64,000 nt of DNA, from NCBI GenBank assembly GCA_949592205.1, contig CATIUR010000005.1:26243679-26307678 (forward strand), in the 5' to 3' direction. The notes beneath the pieces are model-generated. The model was given only the letters and a program-made list of their open reading frames with translations, searched no databases and was not told the DNA's origin. Of the stretch, positions 47,979 through 59,314 are shown piece after piece. Numbering within the stretch: position 1 is the first letter of the stretch; each line of letters starts with the position of its first letter. This DNA is from Helichrysum umbraculigerum. Lineage: Eukaryota; Streptophyta; Magnoliopsida; Asterales; Asteraceae. Position numbers and translations under genes: made by a program.

Positions 47979-48060
47979 AACCCTAAAAGGCTTCATTGAA
48001 GCAGAAAGATAATCCCACTTTCTAATCACATTCACAAGCCCAAGGCCCCAAGCCCAATCT
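47979..48060 (-). promoter_or_regulatory. Telo-box and site II promoter of the snoRNA locus, copy 1
   Basis: On the minus strand TGGGCT-type motifs (48014-48058) are followed by TTTTAGGGTTCC and a TATA-like TTTATAGTTTATAA. Plant snoRNA and ribosomal-protein promoters commonly join these two motif types. Confidence 0.5.
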
Positions 48061-48434
48061 CTACTAAACTTATTAGAACTGATGTCGTCATTTGATGAGG
48101 TCTGGTTGTTTGTTCATTGTTTTTCACGGTGATAATCATATACGGATCATTTCTAAAGACTAATATCAGGAAAATCGAAACAATTATGTAACAGTGAGGG
48201 TTAACTTACATTGGCGCTACAATCGTTGCACTTTTATGCATTGTTCGGTTGCTTCTAAGGACAACTTCTTTCTAGGCAGTGAACGGAATACTGTTGTGCA
48301 CATTCTTATAGTAGTATAAATCGGCAGTGCAAATATAGACAGACTGTTATCACCAAGGATGAGTTACCCATATCATTAAAAAATTGGTTCAAACTTTAAA
48401 CAATTTGGCAATTGAATACAGGAAAAGCAAGGTT

Positions 48435-49152
48435 TTACAAGTTGAGAATGGGTGATGGGCAGATATTAGAATAGGTAGCTGATCCTAAATATGCACACAG
48501 CGACGCTATGTATATTTTGAACCAGAATGACGAGAAAAACGTTAAGAATATGCATATGGAGGTCAATGTGATCACCCAAAAAGCATTAACTAGGCACGAT
48601 ACAGTAGGAAGGTCTCCTATTCCTTGGTTAAGAAAACAGCCACGAGAGTTTAAATCTGAAAGCAATTTGTCCTTTTTGGAGAATGCGTCAATTGTCCAGG
48701 AACCACCCATTTCTTTAGAGAATGGAATGTCGTTTACAGCAATACGCCGAATATGAATATGAACTTCAGACGGGGCCACACCAAAGGTATTATCTAAGAA
48801 TGTTGGGCAGCGGTTTTTGTAGCCAATGGTGACATCATAAACTGCAATAAATTATGAACAATCAATATTTAGAAGCACGTTATACACAGCTACAAACTTA
48901 CTTGTAACAAGAAAATTAAAACATAGCTAATGACCAACCAATCCCCAAATGTTTGATTTTATCATTTACAAGTGTAATATAGAACAGATTGAAAATAATA
49001 GATAAATAGGATAGTGAGGACCTGCATCCAAGCAGCACCTCAGTTCTTCCAAACAGGCAACAAAACTCTCTGTTTTTGGGAGCAGGATATGATGCACAAC
49101 GGGTAGACCGTTTTCGGAGGCAATTTTCTGTCTATGAATGCATTTCTGTTCA
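48435..49152 (-). pseudogene. Partial LPAT copy: last two exons only
   Basis: Exon 2-like 49152-49022 (131 bp, the same length as in the complete gene) and exon 3-like 48841-48435 (407 bp against 410; one codon missing at the GIEGDLPT site) keep intact frames and GT-AG splice sites. They encode the C-terminal half of an LPAT4/5-type acyltransferase. Similarity continues into the intron to about 49330 and then stops. The exon with the catalytic NHRTEVD and EGT motifs is missing and was not found before the PHD gene. It is therefore most likely a truncated duplicate, although a transcript with another first exon cannot be ruled out. Confidence 0.85.
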
Positions 49153-49801
49153 CTGAATCAGAATAAATAAATAAATATAAGCTAGATAGAAAGAAACAAG
49201 AAGCAAGAATCATCAATTGGCATAACAGATGAAGTACTGGGATATACTCAATGAGTTAAGGGCCTCTTTTTGGTCGTATATAGATATCATTCATATCCTT
49301 CAAAATACAACTCAAGAATGCATCTTTAGCTCCAATTCATTAATGTGCATGTTCTAAAAGAAACTGAAAGTCTGAAACATCTACATATTATTAGTTAATA
49401 AGTTAATATGATAGTATGGTTCTTCAACATATAAATAAACAAATCATATGAACACAGATGAAATAAGAAGTGGCAAGTTGTACTCAAAATGAACAAATAA
49501 TCAATTCTGAGAGGAGCTGAACTAAAACCAACACAGATGTCTGTACAATTCATTAATGTTCATAAAACCATTTACTAATCTTCATCTATAGAAAACCAGC
49601 ACAAAAACTGCATACTTCACCATCTTTATCTACAACGACAGGAATCAAAAAGATCGTGAGCGCCAGCTAATGGGTTGATCTACTAATCTAGTGCTTAGCA
49701 AAATTACATAAGGGGTGGGTCAAAACGCTAATGTCAGTTCTAACTGATTATGTTCAAGCTAAACTAAACTAAGTTAAACAAAAATTTGTGGCTTCTGAGT
49801 T

Positions 49802-51246
49802 CTATTTTGCAATTTTCCTCCATTTATCCTTCAGGTCAGAAGGGTTGCGATAGGGATGAAAAACATGACGTCCGAAATCCAATATTTTCTTCCAAGGGAG
49901 GTTTTTGCGTGCTGATGATGCGAACTTTTGAACTCCTTCCTGCAAGATTCAGTGTATTGGTTATTAACAAAATTTGTGTCAAATTTCTCATAATTAAAAG
50001 ATTGTTGAACATCAAACCCTAAGCATATTTTCTTCTTGTTCAGTCCAAAGTACTCTATGTTTTCCTGGTTGCCATGGTAGTTTCATACTCCTATAGATGA
50101 ACCAAAGTGTAAGCATTAGCACATACAAAGTTAAACTTCAGTAAAAACTTAACAAACGAGGAAAAAAATCATTTCGAACCTGTCAAGAGAAGAATCTTTA
50201 AGTCCTTCTGAATTGCTGACGTTAACACTTTTTGTTTCTAAGGAAGACTTTCTAGCACCACTTGGACGATCTAACAAACTATCTGAGTCATCATGATTAT
50301 TCTGCCTATTTGGTTTTAATTGCATCTTAGAAGAGTCTATAAGTTTTTCTTGGTTGCTGTTGTTAACGCTTTTTGTATTTAAAACCCCCTTTCTTGCACC
50401 AATTCGATCAGTCCTGCGACTAGGTTTTGATTGTAACGGCGCCCCACTATGGGAGGACACCAAAGTTTCTGCCTCATTTTCCATCATGCCCTCTTTCTTT
50501 CTTTTGCTTTCACGCTTCTTGAATGCCACTGACTGTTTACGTTTTCTGCAAGTAATTCCCTTTTTTATGGATGACCCATCAGCATCACTTTTCGACTGTG
50601 CTGCTTTATCTTCACTGGAAGTATCACACAGTTGATTAACATTTCCCGTTCGATTGTCAACTTTGGTCTTTTTACTAAAATCTAATTCAAGTTGGTCAGC
50701 TTTCACCCTATCTTCTTTAAATGAATTACGATCAAGACCACTTGCATAATCACCATTTGAGCTTGAATTGTACAGAACCATTATCCTGCAAGTATTAACA
50801 GTAGTTTGTTCCGATACGAAGGTTTCACGAGTTTCTTCACCTGGTAAAGGGCTTTTAGACTGTTGATGATTCTTGACACAATGATTTTGAACATCATCAC
50901 AACCGACATTATTCACATCCACTAATTTATCTTCTGATGAAGTTTCATTCTCTTTACCACCCATCTCAACTGTTGGCTCCTTCTGGTTGATATTTCTCAT
51001 TTCTGTTTCTAAGAAGGTTGATAAACTTTTCTTGGTCAACAGAGCCTTTTCCCTAGATTGGGTAATTTCTACCATGGATTGTTTATAAACACAATAAGGG
51101 CAGTGAAAGTTACCCCCATCATCCAAATAAGCCATACAACCCATGCATCTTTTATGAACGGATATAGGGCAGCCATCACCGTTACATACCAAAAGTTCTC
51201 CACCTCTATCACACAGTACACATTGTTGTTTTTCAGTCCAATCCAT
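49802..51246 (-). CDS. PHD-finger and Myb/SANT-domain nuclear protein
   Basis: Three coding exons, 51246-50180, 50090-50018 and 49939-49802, join in frame to 425 residues. A C4HC3 PHD finger has ligands C9, C12, C21, C26, H31, C34, C49 and C52. A long Ser/Lys-rich, low-complexity middle with basic clusters (SRRTDR; KKRESKRKK) follows. Exons 2 and 3 form a C-terminal Myb/SANT-like domain (LWTEQEENML..., NLPWKKILDFG, DLKDKWRK; about residues 370-425) of the type found in telomere-repeat-binding-like plant proteins. PHD fingers usually read histone tails, so a chromatin role is inferred. The ATG chosen is the first after the acceptor CTACAG at 51262; a non-coding exon lies at 51780-51642. Confidence 0.85.
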
Positions 51247-51641
51247 GATATATTTGCTATTCTGTAGAACGAGCAATGTTTTAAAACACATCAACATCAA
51301 CCAAAATCATCACTACCATCAACCCAAATCACCACATCATCATCATTTTCATTTCCTATTTTGAAAACACGCATAAATCAACACAAATTCATACAACAAA
51401 AGTCCACAATTTTTCTTAAAAGCAAATCTCATGATTTTATTAATTACATAAGTCCATGTATAGAATAATAAAGTCGATTGAATTTTAATCCTAGCATACA
51501 CAACTGACGTTAAGATACTCAATCTCAAGTTCATATAATCTAATATAAAGAGAATATATTAGAATATATATAATATTCATACCTCCATCCTATATGACAT
51601 ATAGATAATCGTCTGGTTTATTCATCGATATTAACTAACCT

Positions 51642-51780
51642 GGATCGGAGGTGAAGGCCGCAGTGGCCGGAGCAGACCGCGGGTGGCCGGAGACTCGAGC
51701 AAGGTGGCCCGATTCGGCCTCGATCGGAGGTAGAAGTCGATTTTGGAGAGCAAGGGTTTAGGCCTTTAGGGTTTGGTTTT
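51642..51780 (-). other. Probable 5' UTR exon of the PHD gene
   Basis: This is a GC-rich stretch in AT-rich surroundings. It begins after a TTTAGGG-like motif and ends at a donor GTTAGT (51641 downward), with the next acceptor at 51262. It has no ATG in frame with the PHD reading frame. Confidence 0.5.
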
Positions 51781-52175
51781 TGTTTTTGGCCGTTTGTTTG
51801 TTTGTTTTTTTTTTTTTTTTACTTTTACTTTTAGGAAGTAATTAATTTAATTATTATTAAAATAATAATATATTGAAGATTTTTTTATTAATTAAAATAT
51901 AATTTACTCGGTGGTTTTATTTTTATATGTTTTAAACCAATAGGTTGTATATATCTTATTCTTTGTTGTAAATATTTCGTAGTAATAATACTTATTATAT
52001 CTAGTTAAGTATATGCATTGTCGTCCTTTTAAGCGTTTACCTTTAAGAATGTTTTTAAGAATTTGACGTTAAAGATAACCTTCGTTAATTAGGTTCTGAA
52101 AACAATAGATATTTATCATGGAGTTGTAAACATTATTAGCCTATATAAGCTAGTAATTAAAGTGTTGCTACTTAT

Positions 52176-52545
52176 ATGGTTGTTGAGACTCACAGAAATC
52201 GTCATGATCAATTATTATGGAAAGCTAGTGGAGAACTTCTTCCATTTTCAGAATTCGTGGCTTGGGAATCGCTACATCCGGAAGGGTATGAAATTGATTG
52301 GTTTCATATGGAATTTGTGATACGCAACTTGAAACATATGGCCACTTGTGTTTTGATTGTCCTTACGCTACTATGGCACACGATAAGACCGTTTGCTAAT
52401 CTTGAGAATGCACTAGGTTCATGGCAACTTATCGTTTACGAGCTAAAGTCATCTAATATGATTTCGGATATATGAAGGATTACTGGAAGACTATATTGTC
52501 GGTGGAACCATTTATTACTTATGGCAAGCAAGGATAATAGACTTC
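52176..52545 (+). pseudogene. LINE fragment (zf-RVT C-terminal region)
   Basis: The frame from 52176 reads HDQLLWKASGELLPFSEFVAWESL then IDWFHMEFV. These are the spaced W, AWESL and W-H/V-F positions seen at the C-terminal end of plant LINE ORF2. About 100 bases later, in another frame, comes IYYLWQARNNRLHL, the usual next block. It is short and frameshifted, with no tail located. A coding gene is unlikely. Confidence 0.6.
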
Positions 52546-52921
52546 ATCTGAAAGGTATACGTACTCCAGCTCAGGTTTTTCATGGGTTTGTTCATTTCCA
52601 CAAGTTAGCGTGCAGCTTCTAAATTGTAAGTTGTAACTTTTTTTATACAGTTTACAATATTTTGCCGGGTAACACCATTTACCCAAAAACGAAATGGTTG
52701 CGGAGATTCTAGGTTGGACCAAAGACCTAATGCATAGGTTGGAGATGCTCTAAGTAATTCGAGCTACATAAATTGTTTTTATAAAGTTAGAATACAAAAT
52801 GAATTGAGGTAAGAATTGTTGTTATAGTGCATTTATTTGTTTGAGACATAGTTACTGACTATTGAGGCTGTCACATTCCTAATCAGATTTATAAGTTTGA
52901 TGTTTTTGCTAGTAAGTAACA

Positions 52922-53110
52922 TAAGAGGTGGCGTTAAGGTTTTGGCTTTTGCGTTAGCTAAAAGCTTCAAAATCTTGGCTTTTTAGCTTTTTAACCCTTT
53001 TAAAACAGGAAAAAGCTCCGTATACCCAAACACTAAAATAGAGCTTTTCTGCGTTATGATAACCACAAAAGCTAAAAAGCCCTCCCTTAACGCTCCTCCA
53101 AACACCCCCT
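52922..53110. mobile_element. Possible hAT-type MITE
   Basis: The right end reads, as reverse complement, AGGGGGTGTTTGGAGGAGCG. The left end GAGGTGGCGTTAAGG is a partial match. GGCTTTTTAGCTTTT-like blocks occur in inverted orientation. It is absent from the paralogous block near 47150. Confidence 0.45.
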
Positions 53111-53390
53111 GAGTGTATGTTAAAAGATATGTTGGATTCAAACTTCATTTTACCTATTGGTTTCTTTTTTACAACACTCAAGTTAAACAGCAACTAGCTA
53201 CGTCTCTTCAAAACAAAATAATTTCTAAATCCTTTTCGACCATGGGTATGATTTATTTAATTTAATTTAATCTTCAAAACAAAGAATTAAATAAAAACAA
53301 CCTCTTTTAAATCGACTAGTTAGCATAAACAAGAGATGGTTTACACAGAAGATGGTTTTTTTTTTTTTTTTTAATAATATAAAAGTAAAA

Positions 53391-53549
53391 AAATGTATGG
53401 AGAAGTTACTAGGAAACACCATCGATTGGGAAAACGAATACAGGGTTTCTCAGCGAAAACTTCCATTTTAATTTATTATTGGCCTCCCATGAATCAGAAT
53501 AAGCACTCTATTGCTTTTAGCTTATCTGGGATTATGAAGGCACTCACAT
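53391..53549 (-). ncRNA. Candidate H/ACA snoRNA, copy 2
   Basis: The fold is the same as in the copy at 47649. The H box is ATAATA (still ANANNA) and the ACA box is again three bases from the end (53391). The largest difference between the copies (CCCTTTTTCG against CCCTGTATTCG) falls in the terminal loop of hairpin 2, where it does no harm to the stem. It lies about 120 nt after a GTAAGT donor (53672-53667). Confidence 0.6.
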
Positions 53550-53672
53550 CTTAACTCACATACCATCATCCTCTATTAAAATTAATAATTAATCTTTAAA
53601 CATTCATATATTAACATAAGAAGATTATTACTCAAAATCAATGAATAAAAACTACTGACACAAAGTACTTAC

Positions 53673-53850
53673 CAAAGTTTGTGGATCCATGATATTTTAC
53701 AGGGATGCTGACCTAAACTGGAAGATGAGTGGTTTGATTATAAAGAAGAAGCCGGAACCCTAAAAGGCATCACTCAAGCAGAAAGATAAGCCCAGTTTCT
53801 AATCACATTCAAAAGCCCAATCCTAAGACAAAGCCCAAGCCCAATTTCTG
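53673..53850 (-). promoter_or_regulatory. Promoter and short leader exon of the snoRNA locus, copy 2
   Basis: Three TGGGCT-type site II motifs (53790-53842 on the minus strand), a telo-box-like TTTTAGGGTTCC (53755-53767) and a TATA-like TTTATAATC precede a short exon. That exon contains an ATG with six codons up to the donor GTAAGT at 53672. Copy 1 lacks this ATG, so coding use is doubtful. Confidence 0.5.
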
Positions 53851-53870
53851 CTAATCCAACTCAAATCTTA

Positions 53871-54930
53871 TAACTTATAATCTTATACTACGTACATAAA
53901 TATAATTAAGTTTCAATTTGTCAATTAAATCCTTTAATTTTAGTAAACTTTAAAATAAGATCCTTAACTTATTAAAAAAGATTTTTTTTAATCAACTACT
54001 CACTTACATATAAAAAGAAATTTAATTCATTAATCAAAATATTATTCAAATCGATCTGTAGTGTTTATATTTTAATTCACCGAGTAGGAATAAAATTATT
54101 TGAAAAGGTTAATGAGTCCTTAAAATAATTAATTTTTTTCACTAACTTGGTTTCAAAAACTTTTAATTTTTTAATCACTACTTATATAAATCCATTTACA
54201 TCAAGTAATATTATCATGAATCCAACTAAATCTTTAAATATACATTTTAACTTACACACTTTACTATTAGAAACAAGTTACCACGGGTTTAAAGTCTAAT
54301 GTAGTAATAAAAACTTGCATACATTTCATACGATCTACCTCATATCATCAACAATCTGATTTTACAAATTGTTGTTTAATTTTAGGTAAAAATAATCTCG
54401 TTTAAACAATTAATTGATCAGGAAAGATAAAATTCTTATATAACTACTCATAAATTTAATTAGATAATTAATTATACGCTCATCACATTCTAACTATTTA
54501 ATCATTTTAGAAATGCAAATTTTTATTCTCACTTGTGCTTATGGATTTTGTATACTTCCGTAATTTGGTTTGTATAACTATGCTATGTAAACTAAACCAG
54601 TTATTAGGTTAAAAAAAACTAGCCACTTATTCAATGCAACCAACCTTTAATAAGATGATTAATAATGTTTTTAAGTCTAAATATAACTTGATCATATCAT
54701 TAAATAGTTACTCTTATGCAATATTTTCAACACACAAACATATATAAGAAGAACATATATAAGCTTTTAATATTGAACTCAACCAAACAAGATCACAAAA
54801 TGTTACACCACCACCATGTTACCACTTATGGTACAACCATTTCAACGCAACAATAAACAAGGAACAAATTAAACACCACCATGATCAACAAGCTAGAATA
54901 CTTTAAAGACAACAAAAAAACATTAATAGT
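53871..54930. other. AT-rich intergenic region 3' of the DIR1-like gene
   Basis: No ORF or bounded repeat was recognised. The last 150 bp are presumably the 3' UTR of the gene at 54937. Confidence 0.5.
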
Positions 54931-54936
54931 TTTGAT

Positions 54937-55266
54937 TTAGCAATGGAAGTTTGCTGCTTGTGTTACATTGCACCTTTGTGGTAGGTCCATGGCACGTTTG
55001 GGGTCGATTTGGTAATAAGCCAACACTCCAGGGTACTTGTCCTTTAGCTTGCAGAAGCATGGCATATCAGCTTTGCGTAGGGAAGTGCAACAATCCGCGG
55101 TCGGTTGTGGGAGTGGGTCCACATCTTTTGCAACTGCTGGCTGACATGTCTTTAGATCATCGGTGGTTACACCACATATTGGCAAACCATTTATAGCCAT
55201 GGGTTCAGTTACAATGGCTGCAAGTAGAAGTATGGCTACAATGGCTAGCTTTGTGTAGGACTCCAT
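54937..55266 (-). CDS. DIR1-like non-specific lipid-transfer protein
   Basis: A single exon encodes 109 residues. Residues 1-25 form a signal peptide with a Leu/Ala/Ile core. The mature part has the eight-cysteine motif in the order C31, C41, CC59-60, C70-F-C72, C99, C109, as in 2S albumin/lipid-transfer folds. The PICGVTTDDLKTCQPAV start and PCFCKLKDKYPG segment point to the DIR1 type, apoplastic proteins linked to systemic acquired resistance and lipid carriage. The length is typical and the frame intact. A TATA box (CTATATAAAC on the minus strand, 55360-55351) lies about 90 bp upstream of the ATG. Confidence 0.92.
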   Translation of the reverse strand: MESYTKLAIVAILLLAAIVTEPMAINGLPICGVTTDDLKTCQPAVAKDVDPLPQPTADCCTSLRKADMPCFCKLKDKYPGVLAYYQIDPKRAMDLPQRCNVTQAANFHC

Positions 55267-55350
55267 TTGGGAGTCTAGCTTTTTGGAAGATATTGATCAC
55301 TTGTAATCTTTTGTGTTTTGTTGGTGTGTTTGTTGAGCAAGTATGGTTGG

Positions 55351-55360
55351 GTTTATATAG
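55351..55360 (-). promoter_or_regulatory. TATA box of the DIR1-like gene
   Basis: CTATATAAAC on the minus strand lies 85-95 bp upstream of the start codon, a normal plant spacing that leaves a short leader. Confidence 0.7.
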
Positions 55361-55720
55361 AGAAAGAAAAATGTCATACATGCATGCATTCTTAATATGT
55401 GGTGTAGAGGGCAATATAAGTGGTCCTATGTTATTGTGTGTTCGTCACAACGGGCTGGAGCTTGTGGCTCGAGCTGAGGCATTCAGAAACTACTTCAAAA
55501 AACTTTTTGTGGGCTATTTTATCAAGAATCCCCATTCTTATCGTGTTGCATAACAAGACTTATGCGCTAGGGCTTATTAAGAGTAGAAGTTCAAGCCCCT
55601 AAAAGCCCCATGTCAAACACACCTATAGATTATAACCAAATTAACTGTCGTTATGTATCCATTGGCCGGTTTCACTTTAGAAATGTGCATGGAGTTGATT
55701 AAGTTATAAAAGGAAATATT

Positions 55721-56044
55721 GGGGATAAGTCTCTCGAAATGCAACGAACTTTGCCCAAAAGTCTATTGTATGCGACCAACTTTCGACGAGGCATAAGAAT
55801 GCAACCTACTTGAAAAAGTGGGGTTTTTGATGTAACTTGCTGATGTGTCGTTCGTTGAAGGTGACACGTGGCGTACGGATGTGCCACATGGCTTACGGAG
55901 AGTTTGACAACTCATCGCCACATCAGCAAGTTACATCAAAAACCCCACTTTTTCAAGTAGATTGCATTCTTATGGCTCGTCGAAAGTTGGTCGCATACAA
56001 TAGACTTTTGGGCAAAGTTCGTTGCATTTCGAGGGACTAAGCCC
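55721..56044. mobile_element. Foldback MITE, 324 bp, 8-bp TSD
   Basis: GAAATATT lies on both sides (55713-55720 and 56045-56052). The arms of about 115 bp are highly complementary (for example CATTTCGAGGGAC on the right, GTCTCTCGAAATG on the left) around a centre with CACGTGGCG. The 8-bp duplication suggests hAT; the termini are not diagnostic. Confidence 0.8.
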
Positions 56045-56059
56045 GAAATATTGATATGT

Positions 56060-57280
56060 GGATGTGAGTTCTTTTAAGCTATTACTGTGACCGTAAAGAA
56101 TTGGAAACTAGCTACAATAGGATAATGAAAAATCAACTATATAAACATATATGCATTCAAAAAGATAATATATCAAAAGCAACCTTCAAAATGATGGAAT
56201 TTAAAACATATATTTTGGAATTTAGGGTCTAATACACATATTTTAGTATTATTTTTTTAGCATATGATCTCGTGAGTCTATAGGTGGTGTTTGATATTTG
56301 GCTGTTTGCTGGCATGCTTTGAACTTATTCATCACGGGTTTGCTTAAGCTTATATATACGATCTAGTCATCTTTAATTTCCTACTCATAGTTTAACAAAA
56401 CTATATATAGTTATATACTCCGTAATATATACTATCGATCGACTATATACGCTCTTGTGACACGATATGATAGGTATATGAGGACACTTTTGCAAGACCT
56501 AAGGATTGTCATTATCGTTTTTCTACAATATATGTGTATTGAATACTGTTTGCGCCTAAATTTGCACTTGTGTTTTGTGTATCATACATAGTATTATTTA
56601 GTTATTCTTATACTCTTTTTTAATCAATAGTGTAGCGCTATGATTTTTGTAATGTTTGTCTCATAATGATTTTTGTCAAATCTCTAATTAGTACTAACAC
56701 ATACCCAATAATCAATGTGACATGTTTGTTTATAGATCTAATAAGCAGTTCACATCTTTTGTTACAAAATGTATCATCCGCGAGACAGAGTCGGACCACC
56801 AATAATTTTATATTAAAGCATCTCTAATGTATGCACTAAAAATTAGTACGATAGTGACAAAATGAGATCTTATTGAAATATGCTTGCATTAAATAAAGTT
56901 TACTTCAATGTTTACACTAAAATTTTGCACTAAATGTACTTTGAAACAATTAAAAGACATAATAATGCAATAAAGATACAAAGTTGATGAAACAATATAT
57001 AACAATATTGAGTTCATATTATGGTATTAAAAAGAAACATATAATAATTAATTATATATTTATAGGTTTTATTTTATTATTTGTTGTATATTAAATAATA
57101 AGTACGTTTAGTGTAATGTTTAGTGTTGCACTAAATTTAATGTATTTTGACAAGCATTAGTGTTGCACTTGATGATTTTTTGTTACAAAATCCATTTCTA
57201 AGCAAGACTGAGTCAGAGACCAGTTCTTTCATATTTGGCAAAACTTAAGTCATCTATAGAAAATTATAGAAAGCTTCTTT
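56060..57280. other. AT-rich intergenic region
   Basis: The sequence is AT-rich with repeated TTAGTGYTGCACT phrases near 57105-57175. No gene was recognised. Confidence 0.5.
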
Positions 57281-57290
57281 ACACTATGTT

Positions 57291-57598
57291 CTCGAGTTAA
57301 TATGAGGGTGGAAAAGAAAGGAAATGAAAGAATTAAAAAACAAAATGGTGTTCTTTAGTTTTTTTATAAAAGGAAAGGAAATGAAGGAGAAGGAAGAGGA
57401 GGGAAAGGCTCAAGTGTATTGTATTTTTGTTCCAAGTCTTTCCTCCCATTTTTGGGATGATTAGGAGGGACAACTTTCATTCCTTTCTCTTCTCTTCAAC
57501 TAACTTAAGAACAGTAGAACACAACTCACTAACTTATCTTCCTTCCTTTTCTTCTTTGTTCCTTTCTCTTCTTTTCCACCTAGATTTAAACTCAAGAA
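57291..57598. repeat. Purine/pyrimidine-rich inverted repeat
   Basis: The left side is GGTGGAAAAGAAAGGAAATG-like and the right side its approximate complement (CTTTCTCTTCTTTTCCACCT). TTCTCGAGTT and AACTCAAGAA lie at the ends. It is a possible decayed MITE; the target duplication is not clear. Confidence 0.4.
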
Positions 57599-57748
57599 CA
57601 CAATGTAAGTGGCGCGTGGAATACTGTTGTGTGAGTTTTTATAGTTGCATAATCACGGGTAGAAACGGTGAGTTACTCACTTCATTATCGAAGAAGATAT
57701 CAGTTCAAACTTCAAATAATTAACCTATTGAATACCGAAAACAAAGTT

Positions 57749-59314
57749 TTACAAGGCAAAAATGGGAGATGGACGGATATTAAAATAAGTAGCTGATCCT
57801 AGATATGCACACACCAACGATATGTATAATTTGAACCAGAATGAAGAAAAAAACGTTAAGAATATGCATATGGCGGTCAAGATGATCACCCAAAAAGCAT
57901 TAACTAGGCACCATACAGTAGGAAGGTCTCCTTCTATTCCTTGGTGGGAAAAACAGCCACGTGCGTTGAAATCAGAGAGCAGTTTGTCCTTTTTGGAGAA
58001 TGCGTCGATTAACCAAGAACCAATCATTTCTTCAGATGCTGGAATGTCGTTTACAGCAATACGCTGAACATGGATATGAACTTCAGATGGGGCCACACCA
58101 AAGGCATTATCTAAGAATGTTGGGCAGCGGTCCTTGTAGCCAATGGTGATATCATAAACTGCAATATATTAAGCAAGCTGAAGCTATAAAATACACAGCC
58201 AAACTCTTATACTTGTAACAAGAAAATTAAAGCACAGCTAATGACCAACCAATCCCTAATGTTTGATTTTATCATTTACCAACGTAACAAAGAACAGATG
58301 GAAAATAACCGATAATAGGATAGTGAGAACCTGCATCCAAGCAGCCCCTCAGTTCCTCCAAACAGGCAACAAAACCCTTTGTTTTTGGGAGCAGGACATG
58401 ATGCAAGATGGGTAGACCATGCTCGGAGGCAAATTTCTGGCTACGAATGCATTTCTGTTCACTGCACCAGTAAAAATATATAATTATATATAAGCTGAAT
58501 AAAAAGAAACAAGAAGCAAGAACCATCAATTGGCATAAAAAATGTCGTGATGGGATTATACTCAAGGAATTTAAGGACCACTTTTTAGTTCTTATAGATA
58601 TCATTCATATCCATCAAAGTACATCTCAAGAAATGTCATTTTTGATCCTTTAGGGAATGTTTAGGATAGTATTTAAGTGTTTACATCTGCTTATTGCTTA
58701 TATTTATAATCATCCCATCACCTAGAACTGTAAGACAAAACATAATATAAGCATTACGTGAAATCAGTGCCCTCAGGAAAAACAGCAAGCCAGAGAGGAT
58801 CCTGTTGATTCTTGAAACTTGAAAGCATCCGACGCATACGTGACTCGTCTGCCTCCCATCTTCTCTCCACTGAAATAAACTCTAAAATCTGAAATGCCCA
58901 ACCAAATACTGGCAGCTTCATCAAACTGCTCTTGAGAACATATTTGATATATCCTAGACGTTCCTTCCGCAAGGCAAGATCCCACAAGTACATCCAGTCA
59001 ACCTCAGTTCTATGGTTTGCAATGATCAACACTCTTTCCTTTGCAGGAACAGTTTCACCAGAAAAAACTACCTTCGTTTTATTTATTTTTTCAAACAGAA
59101 AAGGCCACAAAGCTAGCCAGCTGCCAAAGAAAAATGCTGTTGCTTTTCTGCTGTAATGAATACTAAAAAGTCTAATGATAACAGCTGTGAAAAAACCACA
59201 GTAGACTAAAATCACGAATGCTGTTGAAAGCAACACCAGTAAACAACACAGGCCCCTTAGAAATCTCAGTGGAGTTAAAACACGTGTTTCTGGTCCATTC
59301 ATGTTGACTTCCAT
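57749..59314 (-). CDS. 1-acyl-sn-glycerol-3-phosphate acyltransferase, LPAT4/5 type
   Basis: Three coding exons, 59314-58758, 58461-58331 and 58158-57749, join in frame to 365 residues, close to the 375-378 of Arabidopsis LPAT4/5. The enzyme transfers an acyl group to lysophosphatidate, making phosphatidate at the endoplasmic reticulum. Hydrophobic segments lie at about residues 18-50 and 58-73. The acyltransferase motifs are NHRTEVD (100-106) and FPEGT (179-183), the latter just before the exon 1 donor GTAATG. The C-terminal part has the acyltransferase-C region and two further membrane segments near 300-345. A non-coding first exon probably lies near 62800. The last two exons are duplicated at 48435-49152. 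Confidence 0.9.

Larger units (their letters stand above)
46290..48060 (-). repeat. Duplicated block R (paralogue of 52795-53870)
   Basis: Shared phrases run in the same order in both blocks: GGTAAGAATTG, TTGTTTGAGACATA, GATTTATAAGTTTGATG, CTCTTCAAAACAAAATAATT, the snoRNA candidate and the promoter-like end. This copy carries the foldback at 46376-47134. It lies between the GRAS gene and the partial LPAT copy. Confidence 0.8.
52795..53870 (-). repeat. Duplicated block R' (paralogue of 46290-48060)
   Basis: The block lies between the LINE fragment and the DIR1-like gene. It lacks the 759-bp foldback of the other copy but has a MITE-like stretch at 52922-53110 that the other copy lacks. Confidence 0.8.

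Noticed and set aside
51246..51300. Upstream ATG of the PHD reading frame
   Set aside because: It lies before a good acceptor (CTACAG at 51262), so those codons are intronic; the ATG at 51246 gives the PHD ligands at normal distance from the N-terminus.
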